Shown here: positions 12,501 through 24,299 of the stretch, piece by piece
Position numbering within the stretch: position 1 is the first letter of the stretch
Layout of the letters: each line of letters begins with the position of its first letter
NCBI GenBank assembly: GCA_021234155.1
Contig: JAJEKV010000058.1
Location: forward strand, 5,714,600 to 5,778,599
Origin: Isoetes taiwanensis
Lineage: Eukaryota > Streptophyta > Lycopodiopsida > Isoetales > Isoetaceae
Direction: 5' to 3'
DNA length: 64,000 nt
The notes under the pieces: generated by a model
Databases searched by the model: none
What the model saw: only the letters and a program-made list of their open reading frames with translations
Told to the model about the DNA's origin: nothing
Made by a program: the position numbers and the translations under genes

Positions 12501-12634
12501 GATGAAGTAGAGGTCGTAGTCGGAGAATGCAGATCTTCGGAAGAAATGACGTTGTTCCCAAGCGTGTCTTCAGAACTAGATGAGCTTGAGACAACAAAAG
12601 GTGGTGGAAGTTAGTTCGCGAAGCGGTTCGTCAT
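9600..12634 (-). pseudogene. Family A DDE-type transposase, copy 1, disrupted
   Basis: This is the relative of the better preserved copy at 37.8-51.2 kb and starts at an ATG at 12,634. Recognisable pieces are a Ser/Thr-rich N-terminus (12.1-12.6 kb), a Cys-rich region with LMDEHKMRKLLRTKCC (about 11.8 kb), and the catalytic-type blocks LQLDNTTRENKNQTLFAYC and FLLVGHTHD near 10,690-10,810. The DN and GHTHD blocks are those of the RNase H-like transposases often annotated as DUF7869-type proteins. The frame is interrupted many times. Most interruptions coincide with places where copy 2 has CAG or CTG, so the true state could be better than it looks. Without such correction it is a pseudogene. 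Confidence 0.7.
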
Positions 12635-13046
12635 CTTAACAAGCGCAAAAGCGATTGTAGAGATTTGAGAAACTTTCTCTAGTGCGAGCTTTTCTTATTC
12701 CGAATACCGCCCACATAGTACAAGTAGAAGTTCTGTACCAATTAAGTGAAAGGCAAACTAAAAGCTATTCCAGAATACACTGGAGTAGGACAGTAAAGCT
12801 AAACGTATTCCACTTCACATAGAATACGAGCAAGACGAAATGGATACCTTTAAAAGGAAATTTTGAAACCGGTTGCATATTCAGGTCTCGAGCTCAAATT
12901 CATGGCGCCCTTGGCCCTCGAATATAATATTCGGAGGCGTATTCGGTCGCATATAGAAGACATGGACGGTGAGCAACAAAGTACAGCGTACAATCATTTT
13001 AAGTCTGTTTCTTATTAGAATAGGTTTTGCCTTTAGGTGTGTAAGA

Positions 13047-13152
13047 CAAAGTGTATTCAGGAATACACTTTGGCTTACCTTGAAGACAAAGTGTATACGG
13101 AATACACTTTAACAATCAGCGTGAAAGCGAAAGTGTATTCGGAATACACTTT
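13047..13152. repeat. Palindrome array A1 between the divergent genes (copy 1)
   Basis: Three AAAGTGTATTC...GAATACACTTT palindromes at about 13,047-13,072, 13,087-13,110 and 13,130-13,152 sit between the transposase start (12,634) and the ParB-like gene start (13,376). A looser copy (TATTACGGAATA) lies at 13,319. Copy 2 shows the intact form with CCGG at the centre; here the centre is CAGG, ACGG or CGG. Confidence 0.85.
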
Positions 13153-13375
13153 CAGCCTTCACACGCGTGTGTTTAGGTTTTGAAAGGTCAATTCTTCGAA
13201 TTGTTTTCGTGAATTTTAGGCGTTTTTCATTTGTTTAGACTTGTTTAGCCTTGTTTTTCTCAAAGGCGGTGTTGTTTTGGCCTTTTGACCACTTTTATCA
13301 TTTTCTTTAGACATCTTGTATTACGGAATAGTTTTATGCGGTGTTTTCTCTAAAAAGTCGTGTTTACACACAATA

Positions 13376-16300
13376 ATGCGAGGCAAGAAGGCAGCAAGAA
13401 ACAACGGAAGAAGACCATCAAATTCTCTCGGAAAAGCACCCACAGGAGAAGGGTTGGCGATCTTCTTGAACACGCAATTTACGAGAACTTTCAAACTCAA
13501 TGGTTCTTCCACGGTACAATTTGGAAAATACTGACACCCTTACTTTCTTACATGTGCGGTTGAGTCCTGGTACAAAAAGGTATGATGACGGAGAATTTGT
13601 CTGCATGGAAGCTATATACAATTTGTGAGTGAAATAATTTGGGGAGTCAGAACAACGAGGGAGACTATCATTTCAGACATCCCAAGGTTTCATTCATGTT
13701 GATGAAGCCTTTTTTTTAGAATGGTCAAAGTAAACCCAGGCACTTTACAAGTATGTTTCCCACTACATCAACAAAGCTCGGTGCCATAATCAGCGGCGTT
13801 CGAAGCACCACAGGCGAAGACTTTGCCCCTGGCCGAGTCAAAGCGGGGAGAAGAGGAAGAACAACCGGACCGGCAGTCCATCAAGGTGGCGGCGATCCAT
13901 CGAGGATCGATGAAGCGACCACCATCACCACCACCAAAGAAGCGGAGGCTAACCGTTGCTGATAAAGAGCCTAAAAAGATAAAGCGACTTTAATTGCAGC
14001 GAAGATGCTCGAGGAAGCACCCAAGAAGAGGAAAGCGGAAGGGCAAAGCACACTGGTGTTGCCATTAAAAGAAAAGAAAGGTTGATAAAACATCGGAGAA
14101 GATGGAAGAGATTAGCTTTGCACAAGTTTGTGCAAGGTGTCATTACTTGCCCGTCACATCAATGAAGCTTCCTCAAAAATGAAGGCTGGAGAAACGACCC
14201 GCTGCGGGTTCGAAAAATATATGCAAATCATCTAAGGAACCTCAAGGGCCGAATTGAACAATCAAATGCCCATGTTGCTCCCATTGTGGTTCTTGTTGAT
14301 AAAAGCGATTGCTCAAGTCTGCAGTACGATATAGAAAAATGCGGACACATATCGCATTATGTTTTGGATGGGAACCACAGCTTCAAGGCAAGGAGGCAAT
14401 TGTACAAAGAAAAAAAGAATCCTAGGTACTTATCTGTTCTTTGTGCAGTCTATTGTGGTTTGACCGACGAAGAAGCCAAAATCATTGCCAACACTCACAA
14501 CGCTGACAACGAGTACAAGTAAAAAATGAGCTTTGTCGACAAAATTAGATTTATGCACAGAGAATATATCATTTTCAAGGAAAAGTACGGGGAGGATTTG
14601 AAAAAGCCACAGTACTCACTTGAACTTAAAAAGCTTGTGCCATTGAGTGTTGCCTTAAATGACGAAAAGGCGAACAAGCGAGGCGTCACTCATTGGTCAT
14701 GACAACTGGTTTTCAGCTAAGCGTTTAGGGATGGCCGGGTACGTTACAAGCGTATTCCAGAATAAGATTTAATGTACAACTAGCTGATGAGTTTCTTATT
14801 TTGTTTGCGGATACGGGAGCTCCAAAGCGAAATATTTAATATGTTTGAGCATGGTGAACTGAAAATTAAGGGCAAGGTCACCGGAGAAGAAAGCGGAAGC
14901 GTGCCAAAAAAAAAATGACTATCAGCATGCGGAGGGAGATCTGAGAGGTTTTGCGACCACGAGTTACTAGAAGCGGCTCTGCGAGAAGGTGGTGGACAAG
15001 GAGTTCACACTAGAAGAAATGTCGAAGGAGTTGCACAAGTAAGCATTACCATCATTCTTTGCCTTTTCATTTCTAGAATTCTACAAGAACCTCAAAATAA
15101 AAGCAATCGAAGGGTACTCACGAAAATGCTTCTTCTCCCCCTCGAGGGATGAAAGTGTATTCAGAATACACCTTTGCGCCGTTAGTGTAAAAGTGTATTC
15201 AGAATACACTTTCAATCCCAGCAATATTACGGAATACACTCTTACTTAGTGCGTTGTAGAAGTGTCTTCGGAATACACTTTTCGCTCATTCACTGCCGAT
15301 GAAAGTGTATTACGGAATATCTTCTTACAACAACAAAAATGTTGTCTAAGGCACTTGTATTCTAGAATAAGTTTACATGGCGGGGAAGATTGTTTAATTT
15401 ACTTTTGCACTTTCCAAGCTGCTAAAAGCGGTTTGTGGTTTTCTTTCAAGATAAAAAATGTCATCACACTGCGGGACATGTCGATGAGCAACTTAACGTG
15501 GAGATGTGGGAGGTGCAAGGAGCTTTATCCCATTGCTACATCCGGCGGCGTATTGTTCGATGCGCTCCAAATTTTTGAAAAGGATGGATGCGGCTGATTA
15601 AACACATCATACTTGACTTGTCTCTGTCTCAATCTCTCCTTTGTTTTGCGAGAACAAGAAGAAAAATAAGGACACCGGAAGGTTTCATGCACCTCGTGAG
15701 GCAGCACGAGAAAGAAGAACATTGGCGGATAGGAGGACTCTAGAAGTGGAGCCTTACGATTATGAAAAGTTTAGTTTATCTGACCAAAACAATTTGTTTT
15801 CTATCATCCCAGGGATGCACTAAAGCTGGTTTGGAGCGGTAAAGCCCACGAGGATTTTTACGGTGGTCATAAGCGGACCTTCCTTATGGCTTTAAACTAA
15901 AGAGCGACCATTCGACGATTAGCCTTTTTAAAAATTGAGTTTAGCGCTTTTGTCGTGACATTAAACAAGTCCAGCGGCCAAAACCACTGGCGTCTTGTCA
16001 TGTTTCATTCGAGCATGCAATCGGCCTTGTGGAGTCCACGTTCAAAAATCATTCCGGATCATTGCAAAAACTGGTTTGAAATTTGGTTTAGTAAGTAACT
16101 TATTCCGGAATACGTTGTGTTTGTTTCTTCTTTGTGTTTTCGTTTTCTATTCCAGAATATGATTGCCTTTGACTTGTTCTCTTTGTTTGTTTCTTGTTCT
16201 GTTTTCGTTAGTGACACGACTCTAATTTCTATAGGTACAAGACAAATATAAACTACCATGGCGGCCGAGGTTGCTGAGTAAAGTTGAATACCTCCATGTT

Positions 16301-16665
16301 GCTTACTGGAGTTTCGATGGCAAATGCACCATGGAGCATTTTAAACTTTGACATGCGAACTTTTTCTAATGTTTTGGAATTTCCAGCTGTGCTTCAGAAG
16401 CTACAAGACCCTAGTGCACAAGGTAGAATTGTTAATCACTACCAGAATCCTCAAAAGCTAATCAACCATCTTCTAGACATGTTTTCCGTCGGAGATTGGG
16501 TGCTTGATGCCAACACGGCTCACGGTACAACAATAGGTTGTGCACTAAGAAGGGGAATTGTGTAGCAGTGGACATAGATAAAGAAGCTGTGAACTTCATC
16601 AAGATGAGACTGGCTGCCTTGCCTACCCTACGGATGAGCACCAAGGTTAGGTGCGGATCCTCATC
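13376..16665 (+). pseudogene. Family A ParB-like / amino-methyltransferase-like protein, disrupted
   Basis: The first ATG opens MRGKKAARNNGRRPSNSLGK. Basic nuclear-signal-like segments follow (PPPKKRRLTV-like near 13,940 and KKRKVDK near 14,070). A clear ParB/sulfiredoxin domain spans about 14,205-14,700: the segment ending APIVVLVDKSD, then HYVLDGNHSFKARRQL and LTDEEAKIIANTHN, in the order found in ParB N-terminal domains. Towards the end (16,430-16,640), KLINHLLDMFSVGDWVLDAN followed by GTTIGCALRRG and CVAVDIDKEAVNFIKMRL match motif I and the following strand of N4/N6 amino-methyltransferases (usual form VLDPF-x-GSGTT). I found no DPPY motif. Exons are separated by non-coding sequence that includes the second palindrome array. 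The frame is broken in several places. The ParB assignment is firm and the methyltransferase one good; activity is unlikely as read. Confidence 0.75.
15152..15320. repeat. Palindrome array A2 inside the ParB/methyltransferase-like gene
   Basis: Five GTGTATTC/GAATACAC palindromes or fragments at about 15,152, 15,189, 15,224, 15,259 and 15,302 lie between the ParB-coding and methyltransferase-like coding parts. Isolated TATTCCxGAATA sites also occur near 12,768, 14,750, 15,357, 16,102 and 16,150. Element C has its own array in the equivalent position, after the ParB part. Confidence 0.8.
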
Positions 16666-17649
16666 GATTTTCCAAAGCTGACCTCTTAGGAGATCTGACC
16701 TCCATTCACTGACTCCTTAGATGATGAAGCTACCTTTGCGAGAGGCTGAAAGAAGTGGCACTAGCTACCATTCACGAAGACAACTGCAGTAGTAGACAAA
16801 GGGTAAGGCACAAAGAAAGGATCGGACTTCTGAGAATCGGCACATCAGAAACAAGCAAAAGAATGATGAAGACTACGATTTGGACCTTTAGTGTCTTCTA
16901 CCAAAAATTTATTACTCACCTTCATGTGTTGTTACAAAATGATGTCATTGAAACACTTTAATTATATAATGATTATTTTATTCACTACATTACGGTGTTT
17001 TCAAGAAAATACTTTTAGAGAATACAAAAGCATGTCTAAATTCTTCCCTTTTCAAGTCTTTGCTTTTGGCAAAATCCAAGTTCTTTTTGCACTAAGGGCC
17101 AAAAAGGAGTAAAAAAAATTAAGCCTATTGGAATTCCCAATTAGAAGGAAAAAAGTGTCATTTTCTAGGCGGGGTTTTTGTTTTTTCAAGGGAATCTTTG
17201 AAGCGGGGAGTCTTTGCAACACTTCCGTTTAATTTTACAATCATGTTTTACGCTTTTTGAGGCGAGCGAGAAAGTGCTACACAATTAACATCGTAGTGGC
17301 ATTTTCTCTAAGCACTAATGACCTTTACGCTTGCTGCGGCATGGCTCAAAGTCCATACTATTTTGAGTCAAAGTCAAAGAGGGAAAAGTACATAACCGAC
17401 AAAAGCACTATAACTTGCCCTTCTTAGGAAGATAGCATAGTAGTGTATATGGAAGTTCGGGGTAGTGTTACGCACATTACGTCTGAGGATGTCAGGAACT
17501 ACAAAGGTAAAATTTAGATAAAATGCATTCTAAAGGTGTATAGGCACAAAAAGCTTGGGGTCGTCGGCCCGACTTGGATAATGATCTCGATAGGGGGCAT
17601 TATTAGTAACTGCAGAAATCACGGACAAGATAGGAACTTGGGTATGCCA

Positions 17650-18240
17650 AGGGGTTCTAACCACATCGTGGAAATGGATTGCAAGAACATTCAATAGTGG
17701 GTAATTATCTTGTGCTTATATTTGTTGAATGTGGTAGTGGTGGCGATACCAGACAAGTCTTTAACAAATTATCTCAAGTAATGAACATGCACGGACATCT
17801 CTCATATCGGGGCATATTGTTTGTGGATGACCCGACATGCTCTCGATGTATACCAAAAATGCAAGGACATATTGTTAGTTGGATTTGCACTTATCATAAA
17901 AATATCGAGAACATGGATCTAAAAAGGAAAGCATTGAAATTTTGTTTTGATGAGAGAGATGCATTTGGAGGATGTGCCTCGGATCTGTTGTGTCTATTTA
18001 AGCATGAAAGCTTTGTGGTAATATAGCTGCCATAGATAAGGCAAACCTTAAAAGCATCGCGGCGGTTTGCACCTTTAAAGCATATAGTTGTATTGGATGG
18101 AGTCTTAGACAAGGGTAGAAAATTACATTCAAAGATCATCCAAAAGGGATTTGAACAAAATCGTTTTGTTGGTAGGAGTTTGGTTGGAATGTATGCTACA
18201 TGTGGTTCCTGCGTGGCAACAAAGGACCAATGGGGGCTTA
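17650..18240 (+). pseudogene. Pentatricopeptide repeat (PPR) protein fragment
   Basis: The open frame from 17,679 reads SIVGNYLVLIFVECGSGGDT followed by RQVFNKL, the classic plant PPR pattern GNxLVxMYxKCGSxxxAxxVFxKL. A further repeat appears in another frame near 18,145-18,200 as NRFVGRSLVGMYATCGS. PPR proteins bind organellar RNA. Here the spacing between repeats is disturbed, stop codons and frame changes intervene, and no start or C-terminal domain is visible, so this is a decayed fragment beside the end of the family A element. Confidence 0.7.
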
Positions 18241-19288
18241 TGTGGTGGGCGTTCCTCTAATTATATTGCTTATATTAGTTGTAGAAGATTGCGAGTTATA
18301 TTAGTTTTCCTATCATCAATCAAAGAGCATTGTAATTTTAATTATATACCTAGATTATGGGATTGTTCCATTGCTTTTACTGAATCGAGTTGAGCAAATG
18401 TTTTTTATTGAGGGGTATGTATAGAATCATAGTCTTAATGCATGTAAGGTACTATTCTATGATTCCGATCACTGAAGCATATTTTCTAGCATTGCAACAT
18501 GAAAATATATCTTCATTGTGTTGTTTGACATGTTTATATATGTTCAAACTTGCAGGTCCATACCTATTCTATTTCAATGGAGCTTCTATTGTAGAAGAAG
18601 AACGAGAATCAAATTGGTTTGTTTTGATTCGATGGCGAGGTAAATTTTCAAGTCCAAGTCAAAAATTTGCTTGTGAAGCTAGACTTGCAACGAGTTGGGC
18701 AATGTTTGGATTGTTTGCGGCCGAGGAGAAAGCATCATTTGGTAGCTCTCCATTATTCGATTCCTCATCCTTAGCTAACTCACCCTTCCCGGTCAAATAT
18801 CATGATGTCCCATGTTACCCACAGACATGTTCAACGGGTTAACAACAAAGGCGTGCATGCACCATGCTCCCACATTTAGCATACACACCTAACAATGTGT
18901 TTGCCAAAAATATATCTATATCATACCCATTCTTAAAAGATTTGAGTGGGGCAGCTATTCTGTGTTCAAACTATCTATTTTCACAAATTTTCCTCCCACT
19001 TGCTTGGCCTCTTATTTTTCTGCAGAGCTAGCACATGCCTTAAGCATGGCAAGATAAGTTAGAGCATGTGGTGTAAAACCTTCATTCTGCATGCACTTAA
19101 ATAAATGTAGTTGATGTAGATGTCAAACGTTAGAGCCTTTTACTCTTAAAAAAGTGTCTATAGAGGCTTCTTTGTGCATGTTGTTCTTAGAGACTTGGTA
19201 TTAGAGTTCTTTTTTGTTTCTCAAGCATCAAAGCAACAAGAAAAGGAATCGAGATAGGACAAGAGAGGAATTAAGCTAAGTACACTTC
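18241..19288. other. No gene recognised
   Basis: The longest open frame is 150 codons on the plus strand (18,390-18,842). It contains ordinary-looking segments such as GPYLFYFNGASIVEEERESN but matches no family I know. I treat it as unassigned rather than as a gene. Confidence 0.5.
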
Positions 19289-20050
19289 TTTTTTTTTTTT
19301 TTTTTTTTTTTTTTTGAAGGAAAGAAGTTTTATATTAATCATATAGGAAGTATTACATCATAAGGGATCCCACATGGACCAAATCATAATTAAGCATAGA
19401 ATGTTTCATCACAGTAGAAAGATTACTACAGGAGTAACTCAACATCTTCATCTTTCTTGTGCGAGAAACTTATTATGACTCAAAAGCACGATATGTATGA
19501 AGCACCATAATCCGTCCACAAGTAGCGGATGTTGTAATGATGATACGAGATAAGCCATTAAGGGCCCCTAAATTCTCAAACCAAATAGTAGAACCACATA
19601 AATTCTTCGAAATATTGGGAAAGGCAAGAAAGCACGTATATACGTATAGCTTGATGTGAGAATGGAATGAGGTTCTTGGCATAGTACCAAAACCAATCAA
19701 GTATCGACGCGAAAGATTAAGCCCGGGCATAGCAGTGCACGAGCAGAACCGAGGAGCTAAATAAACATAGGGTTCTTGGCATAGCGAGTACCGAGAATCA
19801 ATCAAGCATCGACATGAAAAGATCCGCCCGGGCATAGCGAGTACCTGAGCAGAACCGAGTATTTGGGATCATCTCACCATCTTTGCCATGCTTCTGTTAT
19901 ATCTGCAATTTCGACCATTTACCAACAAATCCGTAGTAATCCACATAATTTTACTAATCGGTGTGAGCCTTTACTATCATCCAAATACATAATCCAGGAC
20001 CTTTTTGCTAGAAAGAAAGAGTGGAAGGAAGGAAAATTTCTACTATAAAG
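19289..20050 (-). mobile_element. LINE 3' end with A tail, minus strand
   Basis: A run of 27 T (19,289-19,315) followed by GAAGGAAAGAAG and TTTTATATTAAT is the complement of a LINE 3' end and tail. The same arrangement, with a different body, recurs at 22,818. The minus-strand frame at 19,473-19,835 may be the end of the polyprotein but has no clear motif. The body upstream of it cannot be delimited. Confidence 0.5.
19671..19860. repeat. Two-copy tandem duplication of about 95 bp
   Basis: GGTTCTTGGCATAG...GAGCAGAACCGAG occurs twice in succession, with small differences concentrated in CCGGG/CCGA-type positions. It lies inside the presumed LINE 3' region. Confidence 0.75.
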
Positions 20051-22560
20051 AAGACTTGGAAAGAAGATAAACTACTTAGAAATCGAGAGCGCCACCATAA
20101 GCTAACATTCCAAAATCTTGCTCCACCTTATAGACATCTCGTCTTTTGATTGTGTCAAGACCATAAAACATGAAGAAAAAATCCTTCAAGAAAGGGTCCT
20201 TCAAGAAATCTATCTTTATCTTTCTGAACTAGATCATAATGCTTCATAGGAAGCGGAAGAAGCGAGAATTAACCCGTTAGTAGCTTACGGAATCGTTAGC
20301 GGGGCCATACGGTGCTGCTCAGAAGTCGATCCTGCTATAAATCCTTCAAATCTACAAGCGATGAGTGAGTTTCCCTTGTAGCATCGAAAATCGAGGAGTT
20401 AGGAAGGCAAAGAAATTAGCGGCCGGTTCGATTGGAAGGGGATTTTTGTCTCACGTCACCCCTACGGCATTGCCGCTGCGCCAAGAATACAAGAACATTT
20501 AAAGAGTATTTTTATACTTCAAATATATATCTAAGCAGAGGACTACTACCACGGTTGGATCGCGAAAGAAGGAATTGATAACATTGTTTCTCATAATCTT
20601 ATCATTAAACTCTCAAACAAAAGCGAATTAACCCACATCTGCTTTGTGTTTAGCATATTTGAATCTCATCGCATTACAATCTCAAGAGAGAGAGGCGACT
20701 TGTGATAATCAAACTAAATCACATGAATCTTCCCAAATACATATAGTTGCTCTGGCGACAAATAATGCTCAATCTTGCAAATCGTTCTAGAACTTTTAGC
20801 AACTTTTCTCTTTGAGTTCAATAAAACTCTTTTGGATTGTAACTAAGAGAATGTGCAAAATAAACTTAGGAGATCGAGATCATGTGATTGACAAATGTAA
20901 TGGAATTGAGAGATACAAAAAGTATCCTATCGGATATGAAAAATGATAACCAGTTGTGTGATTCCATAGAGCAAATGTGTCAAAAGAATATTTAGTTTGA
21001 TAAAATCGTCGGGAAGAGACTTTGAAAAATTTTAAATGTGTCATTTGGCATTACACAAATATTAAGTGTGTCAAAAAAATTAAAACCCCAAATGCACTAT
21101 AAATTTTTTTGTTTTGAAAATTTGTGTCATCAATATATTAAAAGAATGGTAATGTTACAAAGCAAATGAGGAGGAAGGAAGCGCTGAAAAAGGGCGATAC
21201 CTCGACACTCCACAACAAACTCACAAAAACCGCAACTCACTGGCTTTGTACAAACCGACCATCACCATCTACAACAACCCAAAGTCCCGCCAAATGGCAA
21301 ACTTCCGGCTCTACTAATCCGGGAACACAGCTTTGAAATAGCTTGTACTTTGAGTCGGAATCGAGAGAGGCTGCGGTGCTGAATCTGAAAGATCAACCGC
21401 CCGCCCGCTTCCAAATCAACCACACCAACCAAGCCAACGCATACGGTCAAGGCTTCTTGCCGCATAAGGCGGCCAAACACGGGATACACATGAAGCGGCA
21501 AGCTGGCGGCTAGTCAATCTCACGAAGCGAGGCCTTGACCCAATTCGGGCGGACGCAGGTGGACGCCAAAACCGGACAATGCTCCCCGGTCTCGATGAAG
21601 GCCACAACAAAGGGCAAAGGGGGCTCACACCCGACCCTAAAGCCCGACTCACAAGGACATTCACCACGTCTGGTGATTGCACCTGCACCCGCGAAGCACC
21701 CTAACCTTGATTGGGGGAAGTGAACTCCATGTCCCGTCCAAGCCAAGCTCGAGGAGAACGGCTGCGGAGACCACTTGCACGAAGGGCAGAGTATCATGAA
21801 AGCAACACTTTCGGTAACAAGGCCGCACAAAACAAGAAGACACAACATCCGGGATGAACCTTCCAGCACGCAACACCACATCATCACGAGGGACTATAGG
21901 TAATGTGTAGCGGAATACTCCCGCCACTTGTTCCCGGATAGCGGTCAGCGCCCTTCGGTGGTGGCTTCGAAGAACTCCACAAAGCTAGATAGCCACCCCA
22001 ATACCAATCCTCCAAAGGTGAGCCGCAGCGGCTTCGCCTCCAGCGAACCTAGCGTCAGAGGCATGCGATGGCAGCCAAAGGGCAAGTGCTTTCGAGTGAA
22101 ATTGCCCTAAAAGAAAGGAGTGTGGTGATAAAGGCGGGGCGTAATCGGAATTTGGAAAACGCACATGATCAAACCCGCAACACCCGGTGAGAAAAGGAGA
22201 TGCATGTGGAAAGGCGGGGAGACATGCTTGATTGCCGAGGCAACTAAGAAAATGCCGCAGGGCGGCTTCCCCAAGCGCCACACAATGGCGAAAGAAGGCC
22301 AACAACGGCAGGTACCAAGAGAAATCATCTGCGGAGGCGCTCAAACAAACTTGGAGACCAACACCTTACTATGCGAGTGCCAAATCGGAGATGGCCAAGC
22401 CCCCACCCATCCTCCAGGTGGGGAACACTTCCACCAAGCCACTTTAACAACAGCCCTTCATCATCCCGCCCACACAAAATTCCGAACAATCTTATCCAAA
22501 GCACGTATCTTACCCTCGGGGCTAACATCACATATGTTGTATACATGAGTGCTACAAATC
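20051..22560. other. Unassigned sequence, GC-rich from about 21,160
   Basis: From 20,051 to 21,160 I see no gene. From 21,160 to 22,560 the base composition is distinctly richer in G and C, and long overlapping open frames occur on both strands (up to 127 codons). They have no motif I recognise and look like by-products of composition. It could be an internal part of a retroelement. Confidence 0.4.
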
Positions 22561-22817
22561 TTGACTTAGTATGATGATCCTACGCCATGGACAACTTGCT
22601 GCCTTCCACCAGTGAGGGTGTTTACGCAGCCCACGCAAATCTCATCCACACCCTCCCCATGGAAACATGCCCTCAAAGGGAATACCAGCGGCTTAGTACA
22701 CATTACACGGAAGCACCTTCCAAGGGAATAGAGCCAAATGCACTAGAATTGCCTTGTATTGGCTTAATTTGTGTATACTAAATAATGTGTATACTTAATA
22801 ATCACGATAAAATTTGA

Positions 22818-23700
22818 TTTTTTTTTTTTTTTTTTTTTTGAGGGTAAGATTTTTTATATTAATAGTAAATGGATTACATTTATTTGAAATACAATAGGCC
22901 TGATAGGAAGAATTTAGGCCGAGAATCATGTATGGATCTAGTAGGAAGAATTAGCACATTTGAAGCAATCACCATCTTTGGAGGCCATCATAAGATGATG
23001 TCTTTGTACTATGGTCAAAGCAATCTTGACCTCTTCCTCTTCACAAGCAGAGAAGGGATATGTAATTCCGCCTTCAACTCAACCACTACTAGAGGGCATG
23101 GCCCTCTTCCCATCATTGCAACTACTATAGGAATTCACTCTGATCCTTGGAGCCCTACTAGACAAAAATCGTCCATATCTTAAAGCTCAAACCGAAATAT
23201 GTACTTGGAAGAATAAGGTCTTTCAACATGGATACTTCAGATCAAAGAGCACCCCTAAGATTCCCTCTCTTCTCACTGCTCATGGTAATAAAAGGGCTCG
23301 ATCCTTTTCCATGTGATGAACATATACTAAAAAGCGTCTTCCCACTTGCAAGATACTATGAGTAAAGCATAAAAAAATGACCTTGGTCTAAAGTACACTG
23401 TCAGCCCATTCTAGTAGCGCCTCACCCTCTTCGTTATATCGGAAATTACTATGGATCATATCTTTTTCCTAGAAAAGTAAAAGCAAGCGATTCCTATTTT
23501 CGAAGTGAAGAAGTACTTCTGAGAAAGCTTGTTGCATTTCCAAAAAAGATCATCATATACTTGCTTCCAACTAGATGTTGCAGCCCCCTAAGGATCATGG
23601 CAACCAACTGCGGGAACATGGAAAAGGAAAAAATACCACAGGTCTCGTCCAATGACAAAATGACTTTCCCATGCCAAGCCATGGCGGCAATGACCCCCTC
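22818..23700 (-). mobile_element. LINE remnant with A tail, minus strand
   Basis: A run of 22 T (22,818-22,839) is followed by GAGGGTAAGATTTTTTATAT, the complement of a LINE 3' end. On the minus strand to the right, frames such as WHGKVILSLDETCGIFSFSM (near 23,660) resemble the C-terminal part of plant LINE reverse transcriptases in layout, but the frame is badly broken. The left end is certain; the right end is a guess. Confidence 0.45.
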
Positions 23701-24299
23701 TAGGCTGGGATGGAGATGGGGTGATCTATACCCACCACAAGCTTATCTCGGCAAACAACATAAAAGCTTTGGAGCATTGCCATTAATCAACAAAAGCTAA
23801 CAACATGCGATGAGTCACGACAAGTCTAGACCTTTGTCCAAGAAGATATTAATGAAATATGCCTCTAACACTAATAGCGGTTTTAAAGAAAACTATCCGG
23901 TTAGACTGGCAGTGCGCCAACTAAATCCCACTTCACCGGTGGCGGCATTTACCTCGATTGGAATGAACCTGTTGCCACGAAATCCATGGCAAACCCGAGA
24001 AAGGAAAGATCACGATGCATCTAAGAGCTAGATGACCCGACAATAGCGGTGATTGCGATGCTCTTCGAGTCGATCATAGCAAAGGGCACGCAAACAGCGG
24101 ATGGCCGCCCGCCCTCTGTCGCCTAGGGTTATTTCTGACTTGTATTTGCACCGCATAATAAATTCACACTTTCGTGATTAGCGGTATGTCTATAATTTGT
24201 AAAGTAGTATGACCGTGTTTTAGTTGGCCCGCCGATCATGCCCCGGTCGCATGCTGTAATTGGCACGCCTTATGAGTGCATGTCCAGAATCGGGACCTG

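Larger units (their letters stand above)
9217..17250. mobile_element. Family A DNA transposon, copy 1
   Basis: The left edge is defined by the point where similarity to copy 2 (37,294) begins at TAACAAGATTGCG. The proposed right edge is near 17,247-17,250, where the reverse complement reads AACATGATTGTAAAATTAAA, resembling the left end including an exact ATTAAACGGAAG match to copy 2. Inward of both ends lie AAAGATTC, a purine/pyrimidine stretch and TGACACTTTT in the same order, suggesting long degenerate terminal inverted repeats. I could not confirm a target duplication. Inside are a minus-strand transposase gene and a divergent plus-strand ParB/methyltransferase-like gene 742 bp away. Confidence 0.6.

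Noticed and set aside
13376-16665. Bacterial or phage contamination, because of the ParB and methyltransferase domains
   Set aside because: The related genes contain short GT-AG introns, lie inside nested plant transposons, and recur in several diverged versions in the same window.
9217-17250. Repeat-induced point mutation or simple methyl-C deamination as cause of copy differences
   Set aside because: Those processes give C-to-T changes only. Here CTG often becomes CG by loss of a base, and CAG becomes CGA or CGG, including transversions and insertions.
21160-22560. Genes on the minus strand in the GC-rich region (frames up to 125 codons)
   Set aside because: Long frames overlap on both strands, none has a recognisable motif, and the composition alone lowers stop-codon frequency.
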